Shown piece by piece: positions 33,453-41,903 of a stretch of DNA of 46,109 nt. Every line of letters begins with the position of its first letter. Within the stretch, counting starts at the first letter, position 1. Origin of the DNA: Anaerolineales bacterium (GTDB taxonomy: Bacteria; Chloroflexota; Anaerolineae; Anaerolineales; UBA11579); NCBI GenBank assembly GCA_025450445.1, contig JANWHN010000015.1, positions 1 to 46,109 of the forward strand. Reading direction: 5' to 3'. Position numbers and translations under genes: made by a program. The notes under the pieces were generated by a model that searched no databases, was not told where the DNA came from, and was given only the letters and a program-made list of their open reading frames with translations.

Positions 33453-35005
33453 CGGATTTCGATTTCATTGTCATTGGCGGCGGGCACAACGGCTTGACCG
33501 CAGCGGCCTGGCTAGCGAAGGCAGGGCGCAGAGTGCTGGTGCTGGAGAAACGAGCGACCTTGGGTGGTGTTGCTGCGACTGAAGAATTGGTTCCGGGGTT
33601 TCATTTCAATATCGGCGCACCGGATGCGAGATTGTTGTCGCCTGCTGTGCTCGATGGGCTTGATCTCAAGAAGCACGGACTGGAATTTATAGAGAGTGAA
33701 ATTGCGGCTTTTGCGCCGCAAGCCGACGGCCGCGGGCTGACGCTGTGGAACGGCGCGGAAAAAAACGCCAGCGAGATCAGCAGATTTTCCAAAGACGACC
33801 AGGCTTGGAAAGAATATTCTCGGCAAACCTCGCGCTTCGCCGGAGTGCTAGCAAAAATGGCCTGCTTGCGCCCGCCGACGATCAAAAATAATCCGCTCGG
33901 GCTGATGCTTGCCTGGGGACGGCTAGCGCTGCAGGTGCGCGCCCTTGGTGGACGCGACATGATGCAATTTATGCGCGTGCTGCCTATGAGCGGATATCAA
34001 TACTTGAACGAACATTTTGAGACCGAGGCGCTCAAGGGTCTGCTTTCGGTGCCGGGCGTAACCGGATCAACGCAAGGACCGCGGGCAAGCGGCACTGGGT
34101 TTATGTTGTTCTACCAACAGATGGGTGCCGCCCGCCAGGTTAGTGGTGGCGTTGGCCAGGTCAGCGCGGCGCTTGCCAAGGCTGCGCAAGCGCGTGGAGC
34201 ACAAGTAAGAACGAGCATTGGAGTAAAAAGGATTCTTAGCGAACGTGGTCGGGGCATTGGGGTTGAGCTGGATAGCGGCGAACAGATTAGCGCCAAAGCA
34301 GTTTTGTCAAACGCGGATCCGCGCACAACCTTCATGGACTTGCTTGGCGCCCCGCAGCTCGAGCCGCGCATCGTGCGCCGCTTGCGCGGCCTGAAGCTGC
34401 GCGGCAGCACGGCAACGGTGCATCTGGCTCTCAGCGGCCTCCCCGATTTCCCCGCGGCTGGCGGTGACCAAGCGCGGTTAACCGGCGATATCGTAATTTG
34501 CCCCAGCCTTGATTACGCAGAGAAGGCATTCGACGACGCCAAGCATGGGCGCATTTCTGCGTATCCGATCCTGATAGCGCGCATCCCCAGCTTGCTTGAC
34601 CCAAGATTGGCTCCGACCGGCCAGCATACGATGTCAATTATTTTCCGATATGCGCCTTACAAGCTTGCGGAAAGCAATTGGGACGCTGAACGCGAGCGGT
34701 TGGGCGATTTGGCCGTTGAAACAATGGCGAAGTACGCCCCGAACTTGAAATCACTGATCTTAAATCGACGCGTGATCACGCCGCTGGATTACGAACGCGA
34801 ATACGGACTCGCCGAAGGCAGCGAGATGCACGGGCAGATGGGCTTGGATCAGTTGCTGTTGCAGCGTCCGGTGCCAGGCTTTGTGGGCTACCGTAGCCCT
34901 GTGGACGGCTTGTACCTGTGCGGTGCGGGTGCGCACCCCGGTGGCGGAGTTACAGGCCTGCCAGGGTTGAACGCAGCCAAGCAGGCGCTAAAAGAAATTC
35001 GTTAA
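33449..35005 (+). CDS. FAD-dependent oxidoreductase, PYROXD2 / phytoene desaturase-like (copy 2)
   Basis: A 518-aa paralogue of the preceding gene with the same layout: N-terminal 'VIGGGHNGLTAAAWLAKAG', 'EKRATLGGVAATEEL', and C-terminal 'YRSPVDGLYLCGAGAHPGGGV'. The two share motifs throughout but differ clearly in the substrate region (about 100-300), so a heteromeric or stepwise pair is possible. It starts with ATGA overlap and its stop runs 4 nt into the convergent O-antigen ligase gene, so there is no room for a terminator. Confidence 0.9.
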   Translation: MTDFDFIVIGGGHNGLTAAAWLAKAGRRVLVLEKRATLGGVAATEELVPGFHFNIGAPDARLLSPAVLDGLDLKKHGLEFIESEIAAFAPQADGRGLTLWNGAEKNASEISRFSKDDQAWKEYSRQTSRFAGVLAKMACLRPPTIKNNPLGLMLAWGRLALQVRALGGRDMMQFMRVLPMSGYQYLNEHFETEALKGLLSVPGVTGSTQGPRASGTGFMLFYQQMGAARQVSGGVGQVSAALAKAAQARGAQVRTSIGVKRILSERGRGIGVELDSGEQISAKAVLSNADPRTTFMDLLGAPQLEPRIVRRLRGLKLRGSTATVHLALSGLPDFPAAGGDQARLTGDIVICPSLDYAEKAFDDAKHGRISAYPILIARIPSLLDPRLAPTGQHTMSIIFRYAPYKLAESNWDAERERLGDLAVETMAKYAPNLKSLILNRRVITPLDYEREYGLAEGSEMHGQMGLDQLLLQRPVPGFVGYRSPVDGLYLCGAGAHPGGGVTGLPGLNAAKQALKEIR

Positions 35006-37434
35006 GGCAAGTACTCAGCAAGGTTAGTGCGAACGGTTTCAGCTTCAGAGACTTCTCCCCGCTCATCGTACAAGTAAGCCAACGTTAATAACCGTTCCGC
35101 AATATTCGGTGAAATGTCAGCGCGCACCAATTGGGGCAAAAGATCCTCGGGAAAGGCGCGGCGTTGAAAAACAAACCACGCATACGGGGTCCAGTCATAC
35201 GAACCCCAGCCATAACTGCTCTCTGAAAGATATGAATCATATGCCTGACGATAAAGCGCCACAGCTGCCTGCTTATCGTCCCACATTATTGCAAGCTCGG
35301 CCCTGAGCAAGACGGCTTCCACCTTCGGCTGATTGCTGGCCGATTGCACCCAGATTGCTAACTTTAAATATTGATCAGCAGCAGTTAAATTTCCTTTTGC
35401 TATCGAGAGCTCGGCCAGGGCAATGTAAAGTTTTACGTCTTGGTCATTTAACTGCCGAGCTAGGCCAATTAGGCTTTCGGCCTGTTGCAACTCACCAGCT
35501 TGAATTAATTCACGGGCATGCGCAATCATTGAGCTGGCCGTTTCGCGGTCGGTTTCCGGTGTGGAAAGGTCAAGGTCAAAGTTATTGCGAACCTCCTCGC
35601 GTAGCTCGTTTTGGTTCCAAAAAACCGAGCCGACTATTTCAGGATTTAGCTCTAGGGTGCTCTGGTAAGCGGCCTTGGCCAAATTGGGATTCTGCTCCTC
35701 CTCATAGAGACCGCGGTTGAGCCAAAAAAGCCAAGACTCTGGAGCTAGATCTGTCGCGCTGAAAATGGCAGCCAAGGCTTGTTGCGATTCGTCGGCTTCA
35801 AAGTACAAACCCGATAAATTCGCCATGTTCAATGCGTATCCCGGTTCAAGCTCGATGCCGCGTTGATACGCGGCTAACGCTTCATCCAAGTAATTTGGAT
35901 CCGCGACGGCGAGCCGCCCATACGCGTAGCCCGATTGCAGAGAATAGAAAGCCAGGTCGGGATCGAGTTGCGCGGCTGCCTCCATATGCTCAGCGGCAGC
36001 CAGCCAGTTACCTTGGAGAGAGTAGTCCACGGCAGCGTTTGCTTTTGCGTAGCCGCGCAAGGGATTTATGCTGAGTGCGGCACCCAAGGTAGCGGGAATC
36101 AAGAGCCAGAGTGGGTTAAAGCTGGCTTGTTTTTTAGCTGGCCGCGGCGAAGCGAGGAGTATTGCCACCATCACCGCAACAATTGCCCCAGCCGACAAAA
36201 AAGGGAGAAAGTGATCCACGAGGGAATGAGCACCGAACCCAACTAAGCTTGCCGCCAAAGCAGCGAATCGCGCCCGGCTCGCAAAGTCTAGCTTTTGCAA
36301 CCTGGTCCAAGATTGGCGAATGACGGCCACAACCAAAAAGACGAACCCTCCAAAACCGATCAAGCCGCTTTCTGCGGCGAGATGGAAATACGTGTTGTGC
36401 GCATGCAAAAAAGGCCGGGCTGGTGGTGTCGACCAAATTTTCATCAAATAGGTAGGGTAGATCCCCGGTCCAGCCCCAGTCAGAGGATCGGCAGTAAAAG
36501 CCTCAAGCGCTGCCTGCCAGTAAATATCGCGTGCGTCCAACGTGGCGGCATGGGTGGCATCTCCCTGGAAATTGATCGCGCGCCAAATAAAAATCCCCGC
36601 GACCCCACCCAATAGCGTTACTGCCCCAAAAAAGAGGGTTCGCCGCTTCCACAAGGCCGCGAAAATTGCGCGGACGCGTTTCTTTGCAGGCTTTGAAACA
36701 ACAAGCAGCCAAGCAGCTGCGAGCGCCATCAATCCAGCGCTCAAACCCAAAAGACCGCCGCGCGAACCTGTGAAATAGAGAACCAAAAAACTTGCCAGCA
36801 AGTAGCCCGCGATGAGAACGCGCGAGGATTTGTGGTTGGTCGTTAAGGCGCGGACCAGAGCTATCGGGACAAGTAGATTGATAAAGGCAGCCAGCAGATT
36901 CGCGTCCCCAAAAACACTAAACAATCGCTGTTTAAAACTTGGAGTAACGGTGAGTCCGTTTGTTAATTCGCGCCACGACGCCAGCAATTGCCACAGATCA
37001 GCCATGGCAAGCGCAAGAACGATCGCCCCGACAATAAGAAGGCATTTCTCAATTAATTCAACCGGCCAGCCTCGATGCAGAAGGTCAAGGGCAAAGTAAA
37101 AGATCAGCGCATAGACCAGCCACAAACTTGTGGGCGCCAGGCTGCGCCTTGGGTCATCCGAAAATACCAGGGCTAAAACCTGGGATAGCAGAAAAACGAC
37201 GAGCGCGATCTCGATGCCAGAACGCGGCAGCCCAGCCCTCTGCCACAAGCGCCACAGCAACCAGCCCCCAAGTAACATGGTTCCAAGGATTGCAGATGCG
37301 ACCATCAACTGAAAGCTGAGAAATCCAGTAAAGGTGCCCGCAACAAGAACCGCATAGGTCCACAGAAAAAAAAGGGCGACTTCTCGCCCTAAGTAAATCC
37401 AATTGGCGCGTTTCAAGTCGTCCTCAAAAAGCAC
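35002..37434 (-). CDS. O-antigen ligase/polymerase family membrane protein with TPR tail (copy 1)
   Basis: An 810-aa protein. The first 450 residues hold about a dozen hydrophobic helices and the Wzy_C/O-antigen-ligase pattern, with a large periplasmic-type loop containing 'ALEAFTADPLTGAGPGIYPT' and 'HAHNTYFHLAAESGLIG' near 345. The C-terminal 350 residues are TPR helices ('ALAAYQRGIELEPGYALNMA', 'ALAAIFSATDLAPESWLFWL'). Such proteins polymerise or attach surface polysaccharide outside the membrane. It overlaps the sugar-phosphate transferase gene by 11 nt and is last in the operon. Confidence 0.88.
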   Translation of the reverse strand: MLFEDDLKRANWIYLGREVALFFLWTYAVLVAGTFTGFLSFQLMVASAILGTMLLGGWLLWRLWQRAGLPRSGIEIALVVFLLSQVLALVFSDDPRRSLAPTSLWLVYALIFYFALDLLHRGWPVELIEKCLLIVGAIVLALAMADLWQLLASWRELTNGLTVTPSFKQRLFSVFGDANLLAAFINLLVPIALVRALTTNHKSSRVLIAGYLLASFLVLYFTGSRGGLLGLSAGLMALAAAWLLVVSKPAKKRVRAIFAALWKRRTLFFGAVTLLGGVAGIFIWRAINFQGDATHAATLDARDIYWQAALEAFTADPLTGAGPGIYPTYLMKIWSTPPARPFLHAHNTYFHLAAESGLIGFGGFVFLVVAVIRQSWTRLQKLDFASRARFAALAASLVGFGAHSLVDHFLPFLSAGAIVAVMVAILLASPRPAKKQASFNPLWLLIPATLGAALSINPLRGYAKANAAVDYSLQGNWLAAAEHMEAAAQLDPDLAFYSLQSGYAYGRLAVADPNYLDEALAAYQRGIELEPGYALNMANLSGLYFEADESQQALAAIFSATDLAPESWLFWLNRGLYEEEQNPNLAKAAYQSTLELNPEIVGSVFWNQNELREEVRNNFDLDLSTPETDRETASSMIAHARELIQAGELQQAESLIGLARQLNDQDVKLYIALAELSIAKGNLTAADQYLKLAIWVQSASNQPKVEAVLLRAELAIMWDDKQAAVALYRQAYDSYLSESSYGWGSYDWTPYAWFVFQRRAFPEDLLPQLVRADISPNIAERLLTLAYLYDERGEVSEAETVRTNLAEYLP

Positions 37435-38806
37435 CGCGCCCGCTTAATACGGTCCATACCGTTTTGAGCAGAATGAAAAGATCTAGCCCGATCGAGTAAT
37501 GATGAACATAATAAAGATCATCTTCGGTGTTCAAGTGCATCGGCCGATCGCTTCGCCCGTTGACCTGCCACCAGCCAGTAAGCCCTGGTGGAACTGCAAA
37601 ACGCTTGCGCTGCCAGGGTTCATAACGTTCGACGAGTGCTGGTAGTTCGGGACGCGGGCCGACCAAGCTCATCTCGCCTTTGAGCACGTTCCACAGCTGG
37701 GGCAGTTCATCCATGCTGCTGCGGCGCAGGAAACGGCCCACATTGGTGACGCGGTGATCCTCCTTACGTTTGTGGAGAGTATTTTCATTCTTCAGTCCCA
37801 GGCGGCGAGATTTGACATGCATCGTACGAAACTTCAACATCGTGAATACGCGGCCGTTCTCACCCACGCGCGGCTGAACGAAGAGCGCAGACCCTCTATC
37901 CTCAAGCCAGATCGCCAACGCCATTAGGAGTGACAGAGGCAAAACAAGCGGCAATAACAGGACGACAAGCAAGATATCGAACCCACGCTTGAGCAAACGC
38001 TGATAATCGTTTAGTGCGGGGGCACGCAAATCAAGCATCGGCAAGCCGACGAAAGTGTCAATTTGGGCGCGATGAAGGGCGATGGAGAAATAATCCGGAA
38101 TCACCCAGGTACGCACAGGCAGGTCATGCAGTTCAGCGGCAAGCAAATTCACGCGTTGGTAATCGCGCCCTGGCAGCGCAAAGACCACATCATCGACACG
38201 CTTGCGCCGAATAATCTGGCGGGCTTTATCCAGGCCGCCAATTACTCGTTTACCCTTCAGCCGATCGTCCACGAAACCGATAAAGACGAGCCCAAATGGG
38301 ATGTGTTTTTCGATCTGGACGCGCACGTCTTCACCCAGCTGCCCGCCGCCGACAACCAGGACGCGACGGGGCGAGGCACTAAAACCTCTTACGCGCTGCA
38401 GTGCACGCACAACCAAGCGCGCCACGATTAACCCGAGAAACGCCAGGCCAACAAATGTGATAAACAGCAGACGGGAAACATCACGAAAAGATAAGAACAA
38501 GGCTCCGGCTGAGGCAATAGCCGCCAATCCGCTCCCAAGCGTGAGGCTGCTCAATTCGTCGACGATACGCAAGTTGCGGCGTCCATCATAAACCGCAAAA
38601 AGCAACAAAACTGCCACCCAAAACAATGGGAATAATAAATACAAGACCAGCGGTGTTTGAGCGCTGCCCTCGGTTAGTGTTTGGGCAAAAGGCAATTCGT
38701 TCAGGCGCGGGCGCAACTCAACTGCAAGAGCAAGGGCGGTAGCTACCAGGACGGCATCTAACGCTATGGAGAACAAAGCGAAGTTAACAGAAAAACGCCT
38801 AAGCAT
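37424..38806 (-). CDS. Polyprenyl-phosphate sugar-1-phosphate transferase (WbaP/WcaJ type)
   Basis: Starts polysaccharide repeat-unit assembly by loading a sugar phosphate onto undecaprenyl phosphate. The N-terminus has several transmembrane segments, followed by a CoA-binding-like Rossmann region ('[18 protein letters not shown]' near 150) and one reentrant helix ('[18 protein letters not shown]'). The catalytic C-terminal domain shows '[10 protein letters not shown]', '[22 protein letters not shown]' and '[14 protein letters not shown]'. 460 aa is typical. The specific sugar cannot be inferred. The start is 2 nt after the WecG-like gene. Confidence 0.93.
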   Translation of the reverse strand: MLRRFSVNFALFSIALDAVLVATALALAVELRPRLNELPFAQTLTEGSAQTPLVLYLLFPLFWVAVLLLFAVYDGRRNLRIVDELSSLTLGSGLAAIASAGALFLSFRDVSRLLFITFVGLAFLGLIVARLVVRALQRVRGFSASPRRVLVVGGGQLGEDVRVQIEKHIPFGLVFIGFVDDRLKGKRVIGGLDKARQIIRRKRVDDVVFALPGRDYQRVNLLAAELHDLPVRTWVIPDYFSIALHRAQIDTFVGLPMLDLRAPALNDYQRLLKRGFDILLVVLLLPLVLPLSLLMALAIWLEDRGSALFVQPRVGENGRVFTMLKFRTMHVKSRRLGLKNENTLHKRKEDHRVTNVGRFLRRSSMDELPQLWNVLKGEMSLVGPRPELPALVERYEPWQRKRFAVPPGLTGWWQVNGRSDRPMHLNTEDDLYYVHHYSIGLDLFILLKTVWTVLSGRGAF

Positions 38807-38807
38807 G

Positions 38808-39575
38808 CTAGCTGCTCTTTTCTAGCGGATAGCTACGTAATCCAAGAAGTTGGCTGAGTGCAAGCGCGACAAATAAAGGATAACCGCTATATCTTCTCCA
38901 TAAGCGGCGTGGCTCGCTGATCAAACGGAAAAGCCACTCAAGGCCAACGTTTTGCATCCATTTTGGCGCCTGGGCCTTGTTACCACTGATAAAGTCGAAA
39001 GCGGCCCCTACCCCCACCAAGATTTTCGAATTCAAGCTCGCCCGCATTTCGGCCATCCAATGTTCCTGTTTGGGGCTGCCCAAACCTACCCACAGAAAAT
39101 CTGCGTTGCTTGCGTTGATTTCGCGAGTCATCTTCTCGATCTCAGCCATCGTCATGTTTCTAAAAGGAGGAGAAAAGGTGCCTGCTACTTGAAGGGCCGG
39201 AAATTTAATCAGCAGATTTGCTACCAATTGCTGAGCCACTTTTGGCTCGCCCCCGAAAAAGAAATGCCGCCAGCCTAGCAATTGACCTCGCTCGCAAATT
39301 TTCAGCATCAGGTCAGGCCCATAGACACGTTCAGTCTGATGGCCGCCTAGGCGAATCATCCAAACCGTGCCCATCCCGTCCGGAACAGTAAGCAAGCTTC
39401 GATTGAAGATGTCACGCAAGCGGCTATCGTCCCGGCAGGCCATTATGTTGTGCGCCGGCGCCAAGCAGACGTAGCCATTGCGCCCTTCCTCAATACTTTC
39501 TGAAAGGATCTGCACAGTCCTGTTCATATCGACTAAATGAACACCCACACCTAGAACACTAACGCGCTCCGCCAT
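38808..39575 (-). CDS. WecG/TagA/CpsF family glycosyltransferase
   Basis: Membrane-associated N-acetylmannosamine-type transferase (GT26) adding the second sugar to the lipid carrier. Signatures: 'GYVCLAPAHNIMACRDDSRL' near 35, 'PDGMGTVWMIRLGG' near 66, 'FFFGGEPKVAQQ' near 100 and 'DFLWVGLGSPKQEHWMAEMR' near 160, then 'ILVGVGAAFDFISG'. 255 aa is the family length. It sits between the DUF115-like gene (1 nt) and the sugar-phosphate transferase (1 nt), in line with sequential assembly. Confidence 0.93.
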   Translation of the reverse strand: MAERVSVLGVGVHLVDMNRTVQILSESIEEGRNGYVCLAPAHNIMACRDDSRLRDIFNRSLLTVPDGMGTVWMIRLGGHQTERVYGPDLMLKICERGQLLGWRHFFFGGEPKVAQQLVANLLIKFPALQVAGTFSPPFRNMTMAEIEKMTREINASNADFLWVGLGSPKQEHWMAEMRASLNSKILVGVGAAFDFISGNKAQAPKWMQNVGLEWLFRLISEPRRLWRRYSGYPLFVALALSQLLGLRSYPLEKSS

Positions 39576-39576
39576 A

Positions 39577-40389
39577 TCAGGACAAAAGAGTCTTGTAATC
39601 TACTTTTTCAAAAACATCGCAAGCCCCGTTTACCGTCGCATCAAGGATTCGCCTACCATCCTTTTCGAAGGCTTGCCGCGCAATAGCATAGGCGATCTCG
39701 GAGCGATGCAAATCCGGCAATTGCCAGCGGCTGCCAACCGGAAAATAATTGGGGACGAAGTGATCCTGATCAGCTCCCTCTCTGCGAACGGCCATGTTTG
39801 GCATTCCCTGGGTTGCGAAGCGATGATCCAGTCCGATCAATACAACTTCCTTAAACCCCATATAGTAGGCTAGCTGCAATGCGACATAGGTAACCGTACC
39901 GCCGCTTGAGATGGGCCGGGTCAAATCCCTCTGGAATTCGTCCCGCAGATTGAGGCGAGTGCGCAAATAAATTGAAGCCTTGGCGTTTTGAAACAGCAAA
40001 CGGTGATTCCAATTCAGAAACTTTGGAATAGGGAGCTGACTGATTTCAGCCGCAAATTGGCCGAGGACGAGATCATTGATGGCCGCGTAGTAAGTAGTGG
40101 AAAAGCCCATCTTCTGGAAATTCAGGTAAATGCGGTTCATGCCAATTGTGATTTCCTTGGCCAAATGACCCAAGTCCATGTTCGCCAGACTGGGACCATT
40201 GGCGACAATTACACACCGTCCCTTTTTGTGAATGCTGCGAAAAGACTCTAGGTGGGCACGATTTTCCTGGGCCTCACTCCCGATCCGCCAGGCTAAGGCA
40301 TGAGGCAGATCAAAGATCCTCCTTTGTACCGCTGACAAAATCCGACTAGAAGAAATTTCGCCCGGGCGAAACCGTTCTGTCGAATTCAT
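39577..40389 (-). CDS. DUF115 / MptE-like protein in polysaccharide operon
   Basis: A 270-aa protein with the 'RCVIVANGPSLANMDL' nucleotide-binding-like motif near 57 and 'GGTVTYVALQLAYYMGFKEV' near 165, followed by 'LIGLDHRF'. These are typical of the DUF115/6-hydroxymethylpterin pyrophosphokinase-like fold found among glycan and flagellin-glycosylation genes. Its place in this operon supports a sugar-modifying role; the reaction is unknown. Its start overlaps the flippase stop by 4 nt. Confidence 0.8.
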   Translation of the reverse strand: MNSTERFRPGEISSSRILSAVQRRIFDLPHALAWRIGSEAQENRAHLESFRSIHKKGRCVIVANGPSLANMDLGHLAKEITIGMNRIYLNFQKMGFSTTYYAAINDLVLGQFAAEISQLPIPKFLNWNHRLLFQNAKASIYLRTRLNLRDEFQRDLTRPISSGGTVTYVALQLAYYMGFKEVVLIGLDHRFATQGMPNMAVRREGADQDHFVPNYFPVGSRWQLPDLHRSEIAYAIARQAFEKDGRRILDATVNGACDVFEKVDYKTLLS

Positions 40390-41903
40390 TTAGTGTCCTG
40401 CCTGACCCGGTTAGCTATTATCGCAAGAATCTGCTTATCCTCCGGCTCGAGCCCCAGCAACACTAGGACTAGTGCGAAGACTGCGTAGGCAGCAACTCCC
40501 ATGGCGCCGATTTGCAATATTGGCCCCCCGAACTGCCAATTGCTTAAAACCCATAAAACAACAATCATGGCAAAAGTGGCCGCGGCTCCTTTGAAGTAGT
40601 TACGGTCATATGGCCAAATTTGAACACGGCTCTTAACCTGGACCAATGCAAAAACGGACATCAAACTAAACGTGACCAATGTAGCGATTGCCGCGCCCGG
40701 TAAACCTAATGTAGGGATGAGCAAAAGATTTAGGACTATATTTACAAAAAATGAAAAGCCGGAGATCGCAAGCCAGCTTCGCTGGTTATTGGTCATGATC
40801 AAAAAATGCTCAATTGCTCCGGTCGCCGAGTTAGCCAGTTGCGCGTAAACAAGGACCGTAAGGCTTAATGCTCCGGCAACGTAGCTTGTTCCGAATATAA
40901 ATCCGAGCGCATTTTCAGCAGTCAGCAGAATTACAACTGCGGCTGGCAAACTTAAATACAACACCCAGCGGGTGCTTACGCGAAATAAATCTTCCAAGCC
41001 CTTCCGATCATTGTTGGAATGCAGTTTGGCGATCATGGGAGCAACTATGATCTTAAAAGCGCTCAGAATAGTTACAAAGAAAACCGAAAAGAGCGAGATT
41101 GACTGATAAATGCCGGCGGCTTCCTCGGATAGGAAGTAACCAACAAGGATTCGGTCGACAATAAGAATCGCGGTGGCAAAGATTGTGGCCGCTCCAACGG
41201 GAAGCGAATTGGCAAGCAGCTTGCGCGCTTCTGGAAGCCGCTTGTCGGCGGCGAATAGGCCGAAGCCAAACAGCCTCCCCACAGACAAGATGGCCAGCCC
41301 AAATCCGACTACAAAAGAAACAACGCTCGCCATTACCGCTCCGGCAAGCTGCAGGCCGGTAACAAAAAGCAAGGCGATCAAAAGCAAATTGACCAAAGGC
41401 TGAGCTATCTCTTCGGCCAGGATGCCATAGCGCATCCACTGAGTAACGCGGGTCGCGGAGGCAGCCACTTTCAATCCGCTAGCGAAGGGTATGGCGTAGG
41501 CTAAACCCTGCAGCACGGGCGCAAAATCCGGTTTGCCAAAGATAGACGCGATCCACGGCGATGCTAAAAAGACAACCGCGCCAGCAATCGCCCCGACGAG
41601 GAAGGTTATGACCAATGAGGTTGTAACTAATCTACGCGTGGCAACCTTATCGCCCGGCCATTTTGCTGACGCAGCCTGGATGATCCCGTTGTCCAAACCA
41701 AGGGGCAGCAAGATCGTCGCTACGCGAAGGATATTCCAGCCGATGGCGTACAAACCAAAAAGCGCCGGCCCCAACCAGCGGGCAAGCAACACCTGGCCAA
41801 GGACGTGCAGTGCGCGACCGAAAAGCTTGCTCAGTAAATTGATCCCAGCTCCTTTGCCGAGGATTCGCGCCTGTTTCCGTTGTTCAGTTGTTCGGTTTTT
41901 CAT
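40386..41903 (-). CDS. Polysaccharide flippase (Wzx / MATE-MVF superfamily)
   Basis: Moves lipid-linked sugar units across the cytoplasmic membrane. From ATG 41903 it has 505 aa and about 14 hydrophobic helices, beginning 'INLLSKLFGRALHVLGQVLLARWLGP', the usual Wzx N-terminus. The start is placed at ATG 41903 because it forms an ATGA overlap with the upstream ligase stop; the track start at 41927 would overlap further. Flanked by the ligase and the DUF115 gene. Confidence 0.92.
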   Translation of the reverse strand: MKNRTTEQRKQARILGKGAGINLLSKLFGRALHVLGQVLLARWLGPALFGLYAIGWNILRVATILLPLGLDNGIIQAASAKWPGDKVATRRLVTTSLVITFLVGAIAGAVVFLASPWIASIFGKPDFAPVLQGLAYAIPFASGLKVAASATRVTQWMRYGILAEEIAQPLVNLLLIALLFVTGLQLAGAVMASVVSFVVGFGLAILSVGRLFGFGLFAADKRLPEARKLLANSLPVGAATIFATAILIVDRILVGYFLSEEAAGIYQSISLFSVFFVTILSAFKIIVAPMIAKLHSNNDRKGLEDLFRVSTRWVLYLSLPAAVVILLTAENALGFIFGTSYVAGALSLTVLVYAQLANSATGAIEHFLIMTNNQRSWLAISGFSFFVNIVLNLLLIPTLGLPGAAIATLVTFSLMSVFALVQVKSRVQIWPYDRNYFKGAAATFAMIVVLWVLSNWQFGGPILQIGAMGVAAYAVFALVLVLLGLEPEDKQILAIIANRVRQDTK

